This document shows, in pieces, positions 1 through 8,354 of a stretch of 64,000 nt of DNA. Origin of the DNA: Pseudomonadota bacterium (GTDB taxonomy: Bacteria > Pseudomonadota > Gammaproteobacteria > Burkholderiales > Thiobacillaceae); assembly GCA_030653935.1 (NCBI GenBank), contig JAURYL010000091.1:1-64000 (forward strand), written 5' to 3'. Numbering within the stretch: position 1 is the first letter of the stretch; each line of letters opens with the position of its first letter. Made by a program: the position numbers and the translations under genes. Below the pieces are notes generated by a model. That model had not been told where the DNA came from. It saw only the letters and a list, made by a program, of their open reading frames with translations, and ran no database searches.

Positions 1-197
1 CCTGGCAAGGGGTTTGTGGGGTGCCATAAGAAATAATAAGGCACTACACGGGGGTTTATGGGTGAGAAAAACGAATAATCAACGGGTTACGGGCGGAATT
101 TAACGGGAATTGAGGGGGAGGTTGTTAAACGTGGGTTAGCCCGCCAACCGACCCAACAACCAGCGCGACTGGGGGCATCAATCGCCCCCCCCACGAA
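1..197. other. Non-coding left edge, no gene seen
   Basis: I see no coding sequence with a recognisable product here. The stretch is less GC-rich than its surroundings. It lies between the window edge and a MITE-like element and downstream of the methyltransferase gene that reads toward it. Confidence 0.4.
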
Positions 198-198
198 G

Positions 199-367
199 CT
201 AGCAGCCTGTCGGACTTTGGAATCGCCGGCTGCGAAACCACCGCGACGGCCCATTTTTCACCAGCTTCTTGCCCCATAGTTCGACTATGCGGCGGCGAAT
301 CTGGCAAAAACTGCGCTCGTCGGGGCGGCTTCTCGCTATCGACGACCAAAGTCCGACAGGCTGCTAG
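199..367. mobile_element. MITE-like element (161 bp) with CTAG flanks
   Basis: Positions 198-220 and 346-368 are a perfect 23-bp inverted repeat. If the outer CTAG (199-202 and 364-367) is a target duplication, the element is 203-363 with 18-bp termini starting CAGCCTGTCGG. A short central hairpin lies near 273-293. No transposase fits in it. A 4-bp CTAG target is typical of IS5-family transposition, so mobilisation by an IS5-type enzyme is an inference. The right-hand CTAG contains the stop codon of the neighbouring methyltransferase. Confidence 0.75.
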
Positions 368-1815
368 CGATTACTCCCCGCCACCAGCCGGTATTCGTAC
401 AGGCGGCATTCCAGCGGGCCGTTGAACAGCGGCGTGCGGCGGTTGGCGCTGAGGCCGATGGACTTGGGAAAATCGGGGTCACCGGAAATCATGCAGGCGG
501 TCCAGCCGGGGAAGTGCTGTTTCAGGTTGTCGCCGACCGCGCGGTAGAAGGCGATCAGGTCCTCTTCGCTGCCCAGGCGCACGCCATAGGGCGGGTTGCT
601 GACGATCATGCCTTCCGGGACCGGCGGGTCGACGTTGAGGAAATCGGCTTCCATCAGACGCACGCAGTCGAACACGCCGGCGGCTTTCAGGTTGAGGCCG
701 GCGGCACGCACCATCAACGGGTCGATGTCGGAGCCGAAGATCGCCAGCGGCTCGGGTTCCCGCGCTTCCGCCTGGGCGTTCTTGCGCAGGCGTTGCCATT
801 CGATCATGTCGAAGTTGGCCAGATTCTCGAAGGAGAAGTGGCGATTGATACCGGGTGCGATGTTGAGCGCGATCAGCGCCGCTTCCAGCAGGATGGTGCC
901 GCCGCCCATCATTGGGTCGTAGAGCGGCATATCCGGGGTCCAGCCGGACAGTTTCAGCAGCCCGGCCGCGAGGTTTTCGTTGAGTGGCGCGGCGGCGGCT
1001 TCGACCCGGTAGCCGCGCCGATTGAGCGGGCTGCCGGAGAGGTCGAGGTAGAGGGTGAATTTTTCTTCGGACAGGAACAGGGTGATGGGCACCTGCGGGT
1101 CACGCGTTTCCACACTGGGACGTTCGCCGATGGCGGCGCGGAAGCGGTCGCACACCGCGTCCTTGATCCGCAGGGTGACGAAGTTGAGGCTTTTCAGCGG
1201 GCTGGACTTGCCGACGGTGGTAACGGCGATGGTGCGCGAGACGTCGAACAGGCTGGGCCAGTCGAGCGACATGGCGACTTCATAGAGATCGTCCTCGCTA
1301 CGATAGTGGCCATCGGCCACCTGCCAGAGGACGCGAATCGCAAGGCGGCTCCACAGGTTGACCTTCCAGGCCAGGGTCATGTCGCCGAGGAAGATCACGC
1401 CACCGCGCGCCGGCATCTGGTCACCGGCGCCGATTTCCGCCAACTCGCGCGCCAGTTCATCTTCCAGGCCGCGCGGGCAGGAGACGAAAAAGCGATGCCG
1501 TACCGAGTGGCCCGAATCCAGTACCGGACGGCGGCGCGGATTGCTCGCCGTGCCGCCGTCCCTGGGCGGGCGCGGGCCGTCGGAACGCGGCTCGGAACGC
1601 TGTGTCGTGGGCGCGCCCGGCGGCCTCGGCTTGCGCGGCTTCGCGGCCGACCTGTCCGGTTGGCTGGCGACGGCGTCAGGTTCAGGGGGGCGGGGCTTGC
1701 CGGCACGCCGATCGCCCAGCTTGGGGCGGAACTTGGATGGCGTGGCGGACTCTTTGCTAGCCTCGACGGGGCGCTTCAGCGCAATTTTCGGACGATCGGA
1801 GTTGGACGATGACAA
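364..1815 (-). CDS. THUMP-domain class I SAM-dependent RNA methyltransferase (RlmL/YcbY N-domain family)
   Basis: The protein has 483 residues. Residues 1-105 are a Pro/Arg/Lys-rich low-complexity tail. A THUMP-like region follows (about 108-200), then a Rossmann methyltransferase with motif I DPMMGGGT (300-307) and catalytic NPPY (407-410), the signature of N-methylation of guanine or adenine. It resembles the 23S rRNA m2G methyltransferase half of RlmKL, so an rRNA target is likely but the exact base is inferred. The only start upstream of the THUMP region is TTG at 1815, which overlaps the divergent thioredoxin-like gene by 7 bp. The TAG stop lies in the CTAG flank of the MITE at 199-367. 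Confidence 0.85.
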   Translation of the reverse strand: MSSSNSDRPKIALKRPVEASKESATPSKFRPKLGDRRAGKPRPPEPDAVASQPDRSAAKPRKPRPPGAPTTQRSEPRSDGPRPPRDGGTASNPRRRPVLDSGHSVRHRFFVSCPRGLEDELARELAEIGAGDQMPARGGVIFLGDMTLAWKVNLWSRLAIRVLWQVADGHYRSEDDLYEVAMSLDWPSLFDVSRTIAVTTVGKSSPLKSLNFVTLRIKDAVCDRFRAAIGERPSVETRDPQVPITLFLSEEKFTLYLDLSGSPLNRRGYRVEAAAAPLNENLAAGLLKLSGWTPDMPLYDPMMGGGTILLEAALIALNIAPGINRHFSFENLANFDMIEWQRLRKNAQAEAREPEPLAIFGSDIDPLMVRAAGLNLKAAGVFDCVRLMEADFLNVDPPVPEGMIVSNPPYGVRLGSEEDLIAFYRAVGDNLKQHFPGWTACMISGDPDFPKSIGLSANRRTPLFNGPLECRLYEYRLVAGSNR

Positions 1816-2336
1816 AAGAATTCCTCAATAAACTGAAGCCCAGCCCGGTGACCTTGATCCTGATCGGGCTGATCGTATACCTGTGGTTCCGCCCCCCGGC
1901 CTGGGTGACGGAGCAGGACCAGCCGGTGCCGGAAGTACCCATACAGGCGGGCAAATATATGTCCGATCTGCATGGCAAGGTGGTGCTGGTGAATTTCTGG
2001 GGCACCTGGTGCCCCTACTGCCGCCACGAAATGCCGGCCATGCAGGCGTTCTACCAGGCCAACCAGTCGCGCGGGTTCGAGATTGTCGCCTACAGCCTGG
2101 ATAAAACCCAGAACGAGGTGGATACCTTCATGCGAACGGAGGGCTATACCTTCCCGGCGCCACTGGCGAGCAACCAGATCATGCAGGCCTTCGGCGGGGT
2201 GGATCGGGTGCCGCTGTCCTTCGTGGTGGATCGTGACGGGATGATTCGACATCGCATTGCCGGCCAGGTACACAGCGGGCGGCTGGAAAAATTGATCGAG
2301 CCGTTGTTGCTGCAAAAGCCTACTTCACCTCGCTGA
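1809..2336 (+). CDS. Membrane-anchored TlpA/DsbE-type thioredoxin-like protein
   Basis: The protein has 175 residues: an N-terminal hydrophobic anchor (about 13-28), then a periplasmic thioredoxin fold with the CPYC redox motif in a GTWCPYC context and a later VPLSFVVD strand carrying the cis-proline. TlpA/DsbE proteins reduce disulfides in the periplasm, often for cytochrome c maturation; the partner here is unknown. The start ATG (1809) overlaps the divergent methyltransferase start, and the 3' end overlaps the convergent DinB-like gene by 17 bp. This very tight packing suggests both ends are well defined. Confidence 0.85.
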   Translation: MTKEFLNKLKPSPVTLILIGLIVYLWFRPPAWVTEQDQPVPEVPIQAGKYMSDLHGKVVLVNFWGTWCPYCRHEMPAMQAFYQANQSRGFEIVAYSLDKTQNEVDTFMRTEGYTFPAPLASNQIMQAFGGVDRVPLSFVVDRDGMIRHRIAGQVHSGRLEKLIEPLLLQKPTSPR

Positions 2337-2841
2337 GCAGCTTGTCCATCTCACGCCGGTAGTAGACGAAATCCATTTCCGGGCAGGGGCCGCCAAGACG
2401 GGTGATGACGGCGGAAATCTGGCCGCGATGGTGTGCGTAGTGGGTAAACACATGGGTCAGCGCTTCCCGCACCCACATGCCGCGCGGCTTGCCGTCGCTG
2501 CCGGCAAAACTCATTTCCGCTTCGAAGAACGCCTCCGGCTGTTCATCCAGCCAGGTTTGCAGCTTGCGCGTCTCGCGCCGCAAGAGTTGTTTCAACTCGC
2601 GGAAATCGGGATGGTTGATCTCCCGATAATTCGCTTCCAGGTGCTCGCCCCGCATCCGCGCCAGCCAGACCTGGCTGACCAGCAACAGGTGGTCGACCGT
2701 GTGGTGGATGCTCTTGAAGTAGAGGCCCTGATCGCTGCCGATGACTTCCGGTTGCAGATGGTCCAGGGAATTGAACAGCACATCGTTGGCCCAGTGCTGA
2801 TAGTCCGCGAGTACGACGAAATGTGATTTCCAGGAATACAT
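2320..2841 (-). CDS. DinB-family (YfiT-like) four-helix protein
   Basis: The protein has 173 residues with the DinB four-helix layout: an early DYQHWAND segment, IHHTVDHLL near residue 46 and a late HVFTHYAHHRGQ segment. These histidines match the metal-binding triad of the DinB/YfiT superfamily, whose members are often thiol-dependent transferases using bacillithiol, mycothiol or glutathione. A glutathione biosynthesis operon lies just upstream, which fits a glutathione-linked role, but this is inference. Start ATG is at 2841. Confidence 0.85.
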   Translation of the reverse strand: MYSWKSHFVVLADYQHWANDVLFNSLDHLQPEVIGSDQGLYFKSIHHTVDHLLLVSQVWLARMRGEHLEANYREINHPDFRELKQLLRRETRKLQTWLDEQPEAFFEAEMSFAGSDGKPRGMWVREALTHVFTHYAHHRGQISAVITRLGGPCPEMDFVYYRREMDKLLSEVK

Positions 2842-2915
2842 GACGTCCCCTTTCCAGATTGATTCAGGTGATACGAACTATAGGCGTAACGGCGAGAATG
2901 ACGCGCGGCGCGCCT

Positions 2916-4040
2916 TCATTCCTCGACGATCTTCACGACCGGCGCGGGTTTCTCCCAGATGAGGCGGCCGTTCATCGCGCGGGTGGCGCTGACACCGCCA
3001 TCGGTGGCGATGAACAAGACTTCGCCGATGCCCATTTTCTTCGCCATCCGCTGCCAATCACTTGGACCCGCGATGAACAGCGGCTTGCTGGCGACGTCGG
3101 ACAAGGTGCCGGCGTGCGCGCCCCGCGCGATCACCGTCACCGCCTGGGTCTGGTCCGCCGGCCAGCCGCTGCGCGGGTCGATCAGGTGGCAATAGCGCTT
3201 GCCGTTCACTTCGAAGAAACGTTGATAGTCACCGGAAGTGCCGATGGCTTCGCCGTCATGCAATTCCAGCATCGCCAGGGCGCCGGCACGGCGGGGATGC
3301 TGGATGCCCACCTTCCACGCCTGGCTCCCTTTCTGCCCCAGGGCCAGGATGTTGCCGCCGATGTTGATCAGCGCGTTGTTCACCTCCTGGCTTTTCAGAT
3401 AAGCCGCCGCCAGGTCCAGCGCATAGCCCTTGGCATAACCGCCCAGGTCCAAACGCAGCGCTGGATTGCCGGCTTCCAGCATGACGCCGGTGATCTTGAG
3501 CTCGGACATGCGCGGCTTGCCTTGCACCAGGCGCTCGATTTCCTTCGGGTCCGGCAGGCGCGGCTCGAAACTGTCGGAATGAAATCCCCACAGCCGCACC
3601 AGATTGCCGATGCCTGGATTGAACAATTCCTCGGACGCCTCCGACAGGCGCGTGGCGTCGGTCAGGATCGGAATCAGGCCCGGCGGTAGCGCGATACGGA
3701 TGGGGCCTTGCGGCGTCGCCAGGGCAAACAGGCCATTGAGGCGTTCCAGCGACCCCGGCTGCCAGGCATGCAGGGTCTGGTGCATTTCGTCGAAATCACG
3801 CAGCACCTGGTCGGTGACCCGCCGCGCCTTGTCCTGCTCCTCCCCGTAAATCGTGACTTCCACCAGGGTGCCGAAGACGTAGGACTGCTGCTTGTGCAGG
3901 CGTTCGCCGCAACCGGTGAGCAACACACTCGCGCAAAGCGCCACCAGGATGAGGCGTAGGTTGGGCAAAGCGAAGCGTGCCCAACATCCCGTGTGCTTGT
4001 TGGGCACGCTTCGCTTTGCCCAACCTACTAGATCACTCAC
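2916..4040 (-). CDS. apbE: FAD:protein FMN transferase (ApbE) lipoprotein
   Basis: ApbE attaches FMN covalently to target flavoproteins in the periplasm. Family motifs are clear: the [12 protein letters not shown] segment, NIGGNI, TSGDYQR and HLIDPRSG. A lipobox LLTGC marks export as a lipoprotein. The start is odd. No ATG precedes the lipobox; GTG at 4040 overlaps the end of gshB by 8 bp, and the residues between it and the hydrophobic core are encoded by the palindromic repeat at 3956-4028. An internal GTG inside the repeat is the alternative. It is the third gene of gshA-gshB-apbE. Confidence 0.9.
   Translation of the reverse strand: MSDLVGWAKRSVPNKHTGCWARFALPNLRLILVALCASVLLTGCGERLHKQQSYVFGTLVEVTIYGEEQDKARRVTDQVLRDFDEMHQTLHAWQPGSLERLNGLFALATPQGPIRIALPPGLIPILTDATRLSEASEELFNPGIGNLVRLWGFHSDSFEPRLPDPKEIERLVQGKPRMSELKITGVMLEAGNPALRLDLGGYAKGYALDLAAAYLKSQEVNNALINIGGNILALGQKGSQAWKVGIQHPRRAGALAMLELHDGEAIGTSGDYQRFFEVNGKRYCHLIDPRSGWPADQTQAVTVIARGAHAGTLSDVASKPLFIAGPSDWQRMAKKMGIGEVLFIATDGGVSATRAMNGRLIWEKPAPVVKIVEE
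3956..4028. repeat. REP pair with GTAG feet inside the apbE 5' end
   Basis: Two perfect 30-bp arms (3956-3985 and 3999-4028) form a 73-bp hairpin starting GTAGGTTGGGC and ending in CTAC. A second copy lies at 23777-23849. The whole element is read through in the apbE frame. Confidence 0.9.
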
Positions 4041-5076
4041 CTCTCACCTCGCGTTCCAGCGCATCGATGAACATCCCCGCCACATTGAAGCCGGTCTGCT
4101 GAGTGATTTCCTGGAAGCAGGTGGGGCTGGTGACATTCACTTCGGTCAGGCAATCGCCGATCACGTCCAGGCCGACCAGCAGCAGGCCGGCGGCGTGCAA
4201 CTCCGGCCCCAGGGCGCGGGCAATCTCCCAATCGTGTTCCGACAGCGGTTGCGCGACACCGCTGCCGCCCGCCGCCAGATTGCCGCGCGTCTCGCCCTCG
4301 GCGGGAATACGCGCCAGGCAATAGGGCACCGGCTGCCCGGCGATGACCAGGATGCGTTTGTCGCCCGCCTTGATCTCCGGCAGATAGCGCTGTGCCATCA
4401 CGGTCTCGCGCCCGTATTGGGTGATGGTCTCCAGGATCGCGCCCACATTGGGATCGTCCGGGCGCAGGCGGAACACCATGGCGCCACCCATCGCGTTGAG
4501 CGGCTTCACCACGATATCACCCTGTTCAACGAGAAACTCACGGATCAAGTCGGCGTGGCAAGTCACCAGCGTCGGCGCGATGTAGCGCGGATAACGCGCG
4601 ATCGCCAGTTTCTCGTTGTAATCGCGCAGGGCGCGTGGTGAGTTGAATACCCGCGCACCCTGCCGTTCCGCCATTTCCAGCAACCAGGTGGCGTAGAGAT
4701 AGGCCTGATCGAAGGGCGGATCGGTACGCATGATCACCGCGTCGAACGAAGCCAGATCGTGCCATTCCGCCTCACCGCGCTCGAACCAGGAGGTTGTGTG
4801 CGTACTCCCCCCTTTGCCAAAGGGGGGTTGGGTACCGAAGGGTAGGGGCTTCATCAGGGGATTTTCGGAGGTTCCGCCGCCGCCTCCTTTTGCGGAAGCG
4901 GAGAGAACAACCCGCTGCGTGCGCCCCACCACCCACTCCGCCTTCCACACCAGATCGCCCGCCAGCATCGCGCTGATCGCATGGCCGCGCCGGGCCGCCT
5001 CGACCATCATGGCGTAGGTGGAATCCTTGTAGGTCTTGAAAGTTTCCAGGGGGTCGGCGATGAAGAGCAGGTTCAT
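4033..5076 (-). CDS. gshB: Glutathione synthetase with an internal repeat-derived insertion
   Basis: GshB joins glycine to gamma-glutamylcysteine using ATP, the second step of glutathione synthesis. The ATP-grasp features match: FIADPLETF at the start, MRTDPPFD (116-123), the DYNEKL segment, KPLNAMGG, and EVNVTSPTC near the end. The protein is 347 residues against about 315 in E. coli. The excess maps to residues 59-97, a Gly/Pro-rich stretch encoded by repeat DNA with a palindrome at 4807-4827, placed in a poorly conserved loop. Its ATG overlaps the gshA stop as ATGA, showing translational coupling. Confidence 0.95.
   Translation of the reverse strand: MNLLFIADPLETFKTYKDSTYAMMVEAARRGHAISAMLAGDLVWKAEWVVGRTQRVVLSASAKGGGGGTSENPLMKPLPFGTQPPFGKGGSTHTTSWFERGEAEWHDLASFDAVIMRTDPPFDQAYLYATWLLEMAERQGARVFNSPRALRDYNEKLAIARYPRYIAPTLVTCHADLIREFLVEQGDIVVKPLNAMGGAMVFRLRPDDPNVGAILETITQYGRETVMAQRYLPEIKAGDKRILVIAGQPVPYCLARIPAEGETRGNLAAGGSGVAQPLSEHDWEIARALGPELHAAGLLLVGLDVIGDCLTEVNVTSPTCFQEITQQTGFNVAGMFIDALEREVRGE
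4797..4912. repeat. Repeat DNA inserted in frame in gshB
   Basis: A C6T3/A3G6 palindrome (4807-4827) followed by GGTTGGG resembles dispersed palindromes of the type at 17035-17070 and 52850-52970. It is translated as about 39 extra residues in GshB. The boundaries are approximate. Confidence 0.6.
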
Positions 5077-6365
5077 GACTGTTCCCCCTCGGGGTCCGTC
5101 TTCTCCAGCTCGACCGCCGCCGCCAGCGCGGCCAGGCGGGCGAGGACGCCGTAGGTGTAGAAGCGGTTCATCGGGGCGTCGGGGCGGGCGCCGCAGTCGC
5201 AGAAGCTGCCGCTCTGGTCGAAGGCGAGCGGGACGAAGTGCATGCCGGGGGCGTTGAGGTTTTCATCGACGCGGCGGCCGGTGTGGACGCGGTAGAAACC
5301 GCCGATGACGAAGTGGTCGATCATGTACACCACCGGCTCGGCGACCGCTGCGTTGAGGCTCTCGAAAGTGGGCACGCCTTCCTGCACCAGCACCTGGGTG
5401 ACCGAGAGGCCCTCCTTCACCACGCCCATCTTGTTGCGTTGCTTGCGGTTGAGGTCGCGCACGTCGTCGGGCGATTTCACAGTCATGATGCCCATGCCGT
5501 AGGTGCCGGCATCGGCCTTGACGATGACGAAGGGGTCACGGTCGATGCCGTGTTCGCGGTATTTCACGCGGATTTTTTCCAGCATCGCGGCGACATGGTC
5601 GGCCAGGCATTCCTCGCCCTCGCGCGCCTGGAAATTCACCTCGCCGCACAGCGCGTGGTAGGGGTTGATCAGCCAGGGGTCGATGCCGATGAGGCCGGAG
5701 AAGTCGTGCGCGACGCCGTCATAGGCGCTGAAATGCTTGGATTTGCTGCGCGTCGCCCAGCCGGCATGGAGCGGCGGCAGCATGGTCTGGGCGGGGTCGA
5801 GGCCTTGCAGGATGGCGGGCGCGCCGGAGGTCAGGTCGTTGTTGAGCAGAATCGAACAGGGGTCGAAACCATCCAGCTTCAAGCGGTTCCCCTCGCGCCG
5901 GACCGGTTCCAGGGTGAGCCTGCCACCGTCCGGCAGGTCCAGCACCAGGGGTTCCGCCAGATCCGGAATCAGGCTGCCGATGCGCACACTCAGCCCGGTC
6001 TTGGTGATGATGTCGACCAGCGCCGCGACGTTCTGCAGGTAATACAGATTGCGCGTGTGGTTCTCGGGAATGATGAGAAAGCTGCGCGCGTCGGCGCACA
6101 TTTTTTCCACCGCCACCTGCGCCGCCTGCACCGCCAGCGGCAGGAAATCGGGGTTCAGGTTGTTGAAGCCGCCGGGGAACAGGTTGGTATCCACCGGCGC
6201 CAGTTTGAAGCCGGCATTGCGCAGGTCCACCGAACTGTAGAACGGCGCTGGATGCGCCAGCCACTGCCGCCGCAACCAGTGTTCGATATCGCCCTGGGCT
6301 TCGATAACCTGGCGTTCCAGTTCCAGCAACGGGCCGGTGAGTGCGGTGGTGAGATGGGGGACCAT
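5073..6365 (-). CDS. gshA: Glutamate-cysteine ligase, Thiobacillus/betaproteobacterial type
   Basis: The enzyme makes gamma-glutamylcysteine from glutamate, cysteine and ATP, the first and rate-limiting step of glutathione synthesis. The 430-residue protein matches the separate gshA family described from acidophilic thiobacilli and common in betaproteobacteria, not the E. coli type. Recognisable segments are [13 protein letters not shown] (58-70), [11 protein letters not shown]-like text near 100, the [15 protein letters not shown] nucleotide-binding stretch and the YRVHTGR segment near the C-terminus. It is the first gene of gshA-gshB-apbE. ATG at 6365 opens the operon. Confidence 0.92.
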   Translation of the reverse strand: MVPHLTTALTGPLLELERQVIEAQGDIEHWLRRQWLAHPAPFYSSVDLRNAGFKLAPVDTNLFPGGFNNLNPDFLPLAVQAAQVAVEKMCADARSFLIIPENHTRNLYYLQNVAALVDIITKTGLSVRIGSLIPDLAEPLVLDLPDGGRLTLEPVRREGNRLKLDGFDPCSILLNNDLTSGAPAILQGLDPAQTMLPPLHAGWATRSKSKHFSAYDGVAHDFSGLIGIDPWLINPYHALCGEVNFQAREGEECLADHVAAMLEKIRVKYREHGIDRDPFVIVKADAGTYGMGIMTVKSPDDVRDLNRKQRNKMGVVKEGLSVTQVLVQEGVPTFESLNAAVAEPVVYMIDHFVIGGFYRVHTGRRVDENLNAPGMHFVPLAFDQSGSFCDCGARPDAPMNRFYTYGVLARLAALAAAVELEKTDPEGEQS

Positions 6366-6490
6366 GGTGGCGCGCGTAAACGGTGTCGGCGGCTAGTTTA
6401 GTGTGTCGGCCGGGTTGGCGTGAAACAAGCTGCCACAGCGGCAGTCCTCGGAGAATCCGCCGATATGCCACGCGCTCCGTGCGGGTAGAA

Positions 6491-6510
6491 ATCGTCATCG
6501 TCGTGACGAT
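6491..6510. promoter_or_regulatory. Inverted repeat between gshA and katA (candidate operator)
   Basis: ATCGTCA and TGACGAT arms separated by 6 bp sit in the 262-bp divergent region between the glutathione operon and katA, where an oxidative-stress regulator could act on both. It is not a textbook OxyR site, and the regulator is unknown. Confidence 0.35.
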
Positions 6511-6627
6511 CTATTTCGCCCATGGTGTGCTTCGATGAAATCCATTAGCCAAAAGGGATGCCCCGGCCTGTAATGAACCTATTCGCCGAGCCAGCAGGCT
6601 CGATTGAGACCACGGAAGGAGATCGCC

Positions 6628-8079
6628 ATGAGCAAGAAACTCACCACCAGCGCCGGCGCGCCGGTACCCGACAACCAGAACGTGCTGACCGCTGGCGCAC
6701 GCGGCCCCATGCTGTTGCAGGACGTCTGGTTCCTGGAAAAACTGGCCCATTTCGACCGCGAGGTCATCCCCGAGCGGCGCATGCACGCCAAGGGCTCCGG
6801 CGCTTACGGCACCTTCACCGTCACCCACGACATCAGCCAATACTCCCGTGCCAAGCTCTTTTCCCAGATTGGCAAGCAGACCGAGGTATTCGCCCGCTTC
6901 TCCACCGTTGCCGGTGAGCGCGGCGCGGCCGACGCCGAGCGCGACATCCGCGGCTTCGCGCTCAAGTTCTACACCGAGGAAGGCAACTGGGATCTGGTCG
7001 GTAACAACACGCCTGTGTTCTTCCTGCGCGACCCGCTGAAATTCCCCGACCTCAACCATGCTGTGAAGCGCGACCCGCGCACCAATCTGCGCAGCGCGAA
7101 GAACAACTGGGATTTCTGGACCCTGCTGCCGGAGGCGCTGCACCAGATCACCATCCTGATGAGCGACCGGGGCATCCCGGCCACCTATCGCCACATGCAC
7201 GGCTTCGGCAGCCACACCTTCAGCTTCATCAACGCCAACAACGAGCGTTTCTGGGTGAAGTTCCACATGAAGTGCCTGCAAGGGATCAAGAACCTGAGCG
7301 ACGCCGAGGCCGAGACGCTGATCGGCAAGGACCGCGAGAGCCACCAGCGCGACCTCTATGACGCCATCGAGCGCGGCGATTTCCCGAAGTGGCATTTTGC
7401 CGTGCAGGTGATGCCGGAAAATGATGCGTCGAAAGTGCCCTATCACCCCTTCGACCTGACCAAGATCTGGCCGCACAAGGACTACCCGCTGATCGATGTC
7501 GGCGACCTGGAACTCAACCGCAACCCGGAGAACTACCACGCCGAGGTGGAACAGGCTGCCTTCAACCCGGCCAACGTGCCACCCGGCATCAGCTTCTCGC
7601 CGGACAAGATGTTGCAGGGGCGGCTGTTCTCCTACGGCGACGCGCAGCGTTACCGTCTCGGCGTGAATCACCAGCAGATCCCGGTCAACGCCCCGCGCTG
7701 CCCGTTCCACAATTTCCACCGCGACGGCGCCATGCGGGTCGACGGCAACCACGGCGGCACCTTGGGCTATGAGCCGAACAGCCACGGTGAATGGGCCGAA
7801 CAGCCGGATTACCGCGAACCGCCGCTGAGCCTGGAAGGCGCGGCCGACCACTGGAATCAGCGCGAGGACACGGACTACTACTCGCAGCCCGGCGCCCTGT
7901 TCCGCCTGATGACCCCGGCGCAGCAACAACTGCTGTTCGAGAACACCGGCCGCGGCATGGGCGACGCGCCGCGCGAGGTGAAGATTCGCCACATCGGCAA
8001 CTGCCTGAAAGCCGACCCCGCCTACGGCAAGGGCGTCGCCACCGCGCTGGGAATTCCGCTTGCGGAAGTGCCGGCGTAA
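6628..8079 (+). CDS. katA: Monofunctional haem catalase (clade 3 type)
   Basis: This cytosolic enzyme breaks down hydrogen peroxide. The 483-residue small-subunit catalase shows the active-site histidine in [13 protein letters not shown] (H53), the catalytic asparagine in DLVGNNTP (N126 region), and the haem-ligand tyrosine in [13 protein letters not shown] chose ATG at 6628 because GGAAGGA (6614-6620) sits at normal distance; an upstream TTG at 6604 adds only unconserved residues. Its divergent neighbour is the glutathione operon, which suggests a shared oxidative-stress context. Confidence 0.97.
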   Translation: MSKKLTTSAGAPVPDNQNVLTAGARGPMLLQDVWFLEKLAHFDREVIPERRMHAKGSGAYGTFTVTHDISQYSRAKLFSQIGKQTEVFARFSTVAGERGAADAERDIRGFALKFYTEEGNWDLVGNNTPVFFLRDPLKFPDLNHAVKRDPRTNLRSAKNNWDFWTLLPEALHQITILMSDRGIPATYRHMHGFGSHTFSFINANNERFWVKFHMKCLQGIKNLSDAEAETLIGKDRESHQRDLYDAIERGDFPKWHFAVQVMPENDASKVPYHPFDLTKIWPHKDYPLIDVGDLELNRNPENYHAEVEQAAFNPANVPPGISFSPDKMLQGRLFSYGDAQRYRLGVNHQQIPVNAPRCPFHNFHRDGAMRVDGNHGGTLGYEPNSHGEWAEQPDYREPPLSLEGAADHWNQREDTDYYSQPGALFRLMTPAQQQLLFENTGRGMGDAPREVKIRHIGNCLKADPAYGKGVATALGIPLAEVPA

Positions 8080-8087
8080 AGCGCGAT

Positions 8088-8114
8088 GTAACGCCGGCAT
8101 CCAGCCGGCGTTAC
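8088..8114. repeat. Palindrome after katA
   Basis: A 27-bp palindrome, GTAACGCCGGC to GCCGGCGTTAC, starts 8 bp after the katA stop. It is a variant of the GTAGCGCCGGC REP family and lacks a U-tract, so it is not a clear terminator. Confidence 0.75.
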
Positions 8115-8153
8115 TGTGAAACAAGCGGTGTGATCGACCTTGCGGCTTTTTTT

Positions 8154-8221
8154 GTAGCGCAGGCTTTCAGCCTGCACGTTGCCGTCCCGGTGCCGTGATG
8201 CAGGCTGGAAGCCTGCGCTAC
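8154..8221. repeat. Inverted REP pair (GTAGCGCAGGC type)
   Basis: Two REP units face each other, GTAGCGCAGGC on the left and GCCTGCGCTAC on the right, each with its own small palindrome. The pair fills much of the 275-bp gap between katA and the Msr gene. Confidence 0.8.
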
Positions 8222-8354
8222 ATGAGGTTTCATGGGTCGGAGCGACTGATTCAGTCATGTCGAGTTATGCAAACGGCGACAGCCTTGCAAAAAGCTGTAA
8301 GGAATTTATTCGCGGCGCGACCAATCCATACCGAACCCTCAAGAGGACACACCC

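Noticed and set aside
5238-6401. A 387-codon plus-strand open frame opposite gshA
   Set aside because: Shadow of a well-conserved gene in GC-rich DNA.
6511-8124. A 537-codon open frame opposite katA
   Set aside because: The catalase on the plus strand is unambiguous; the antisense product has no recognisable domain.
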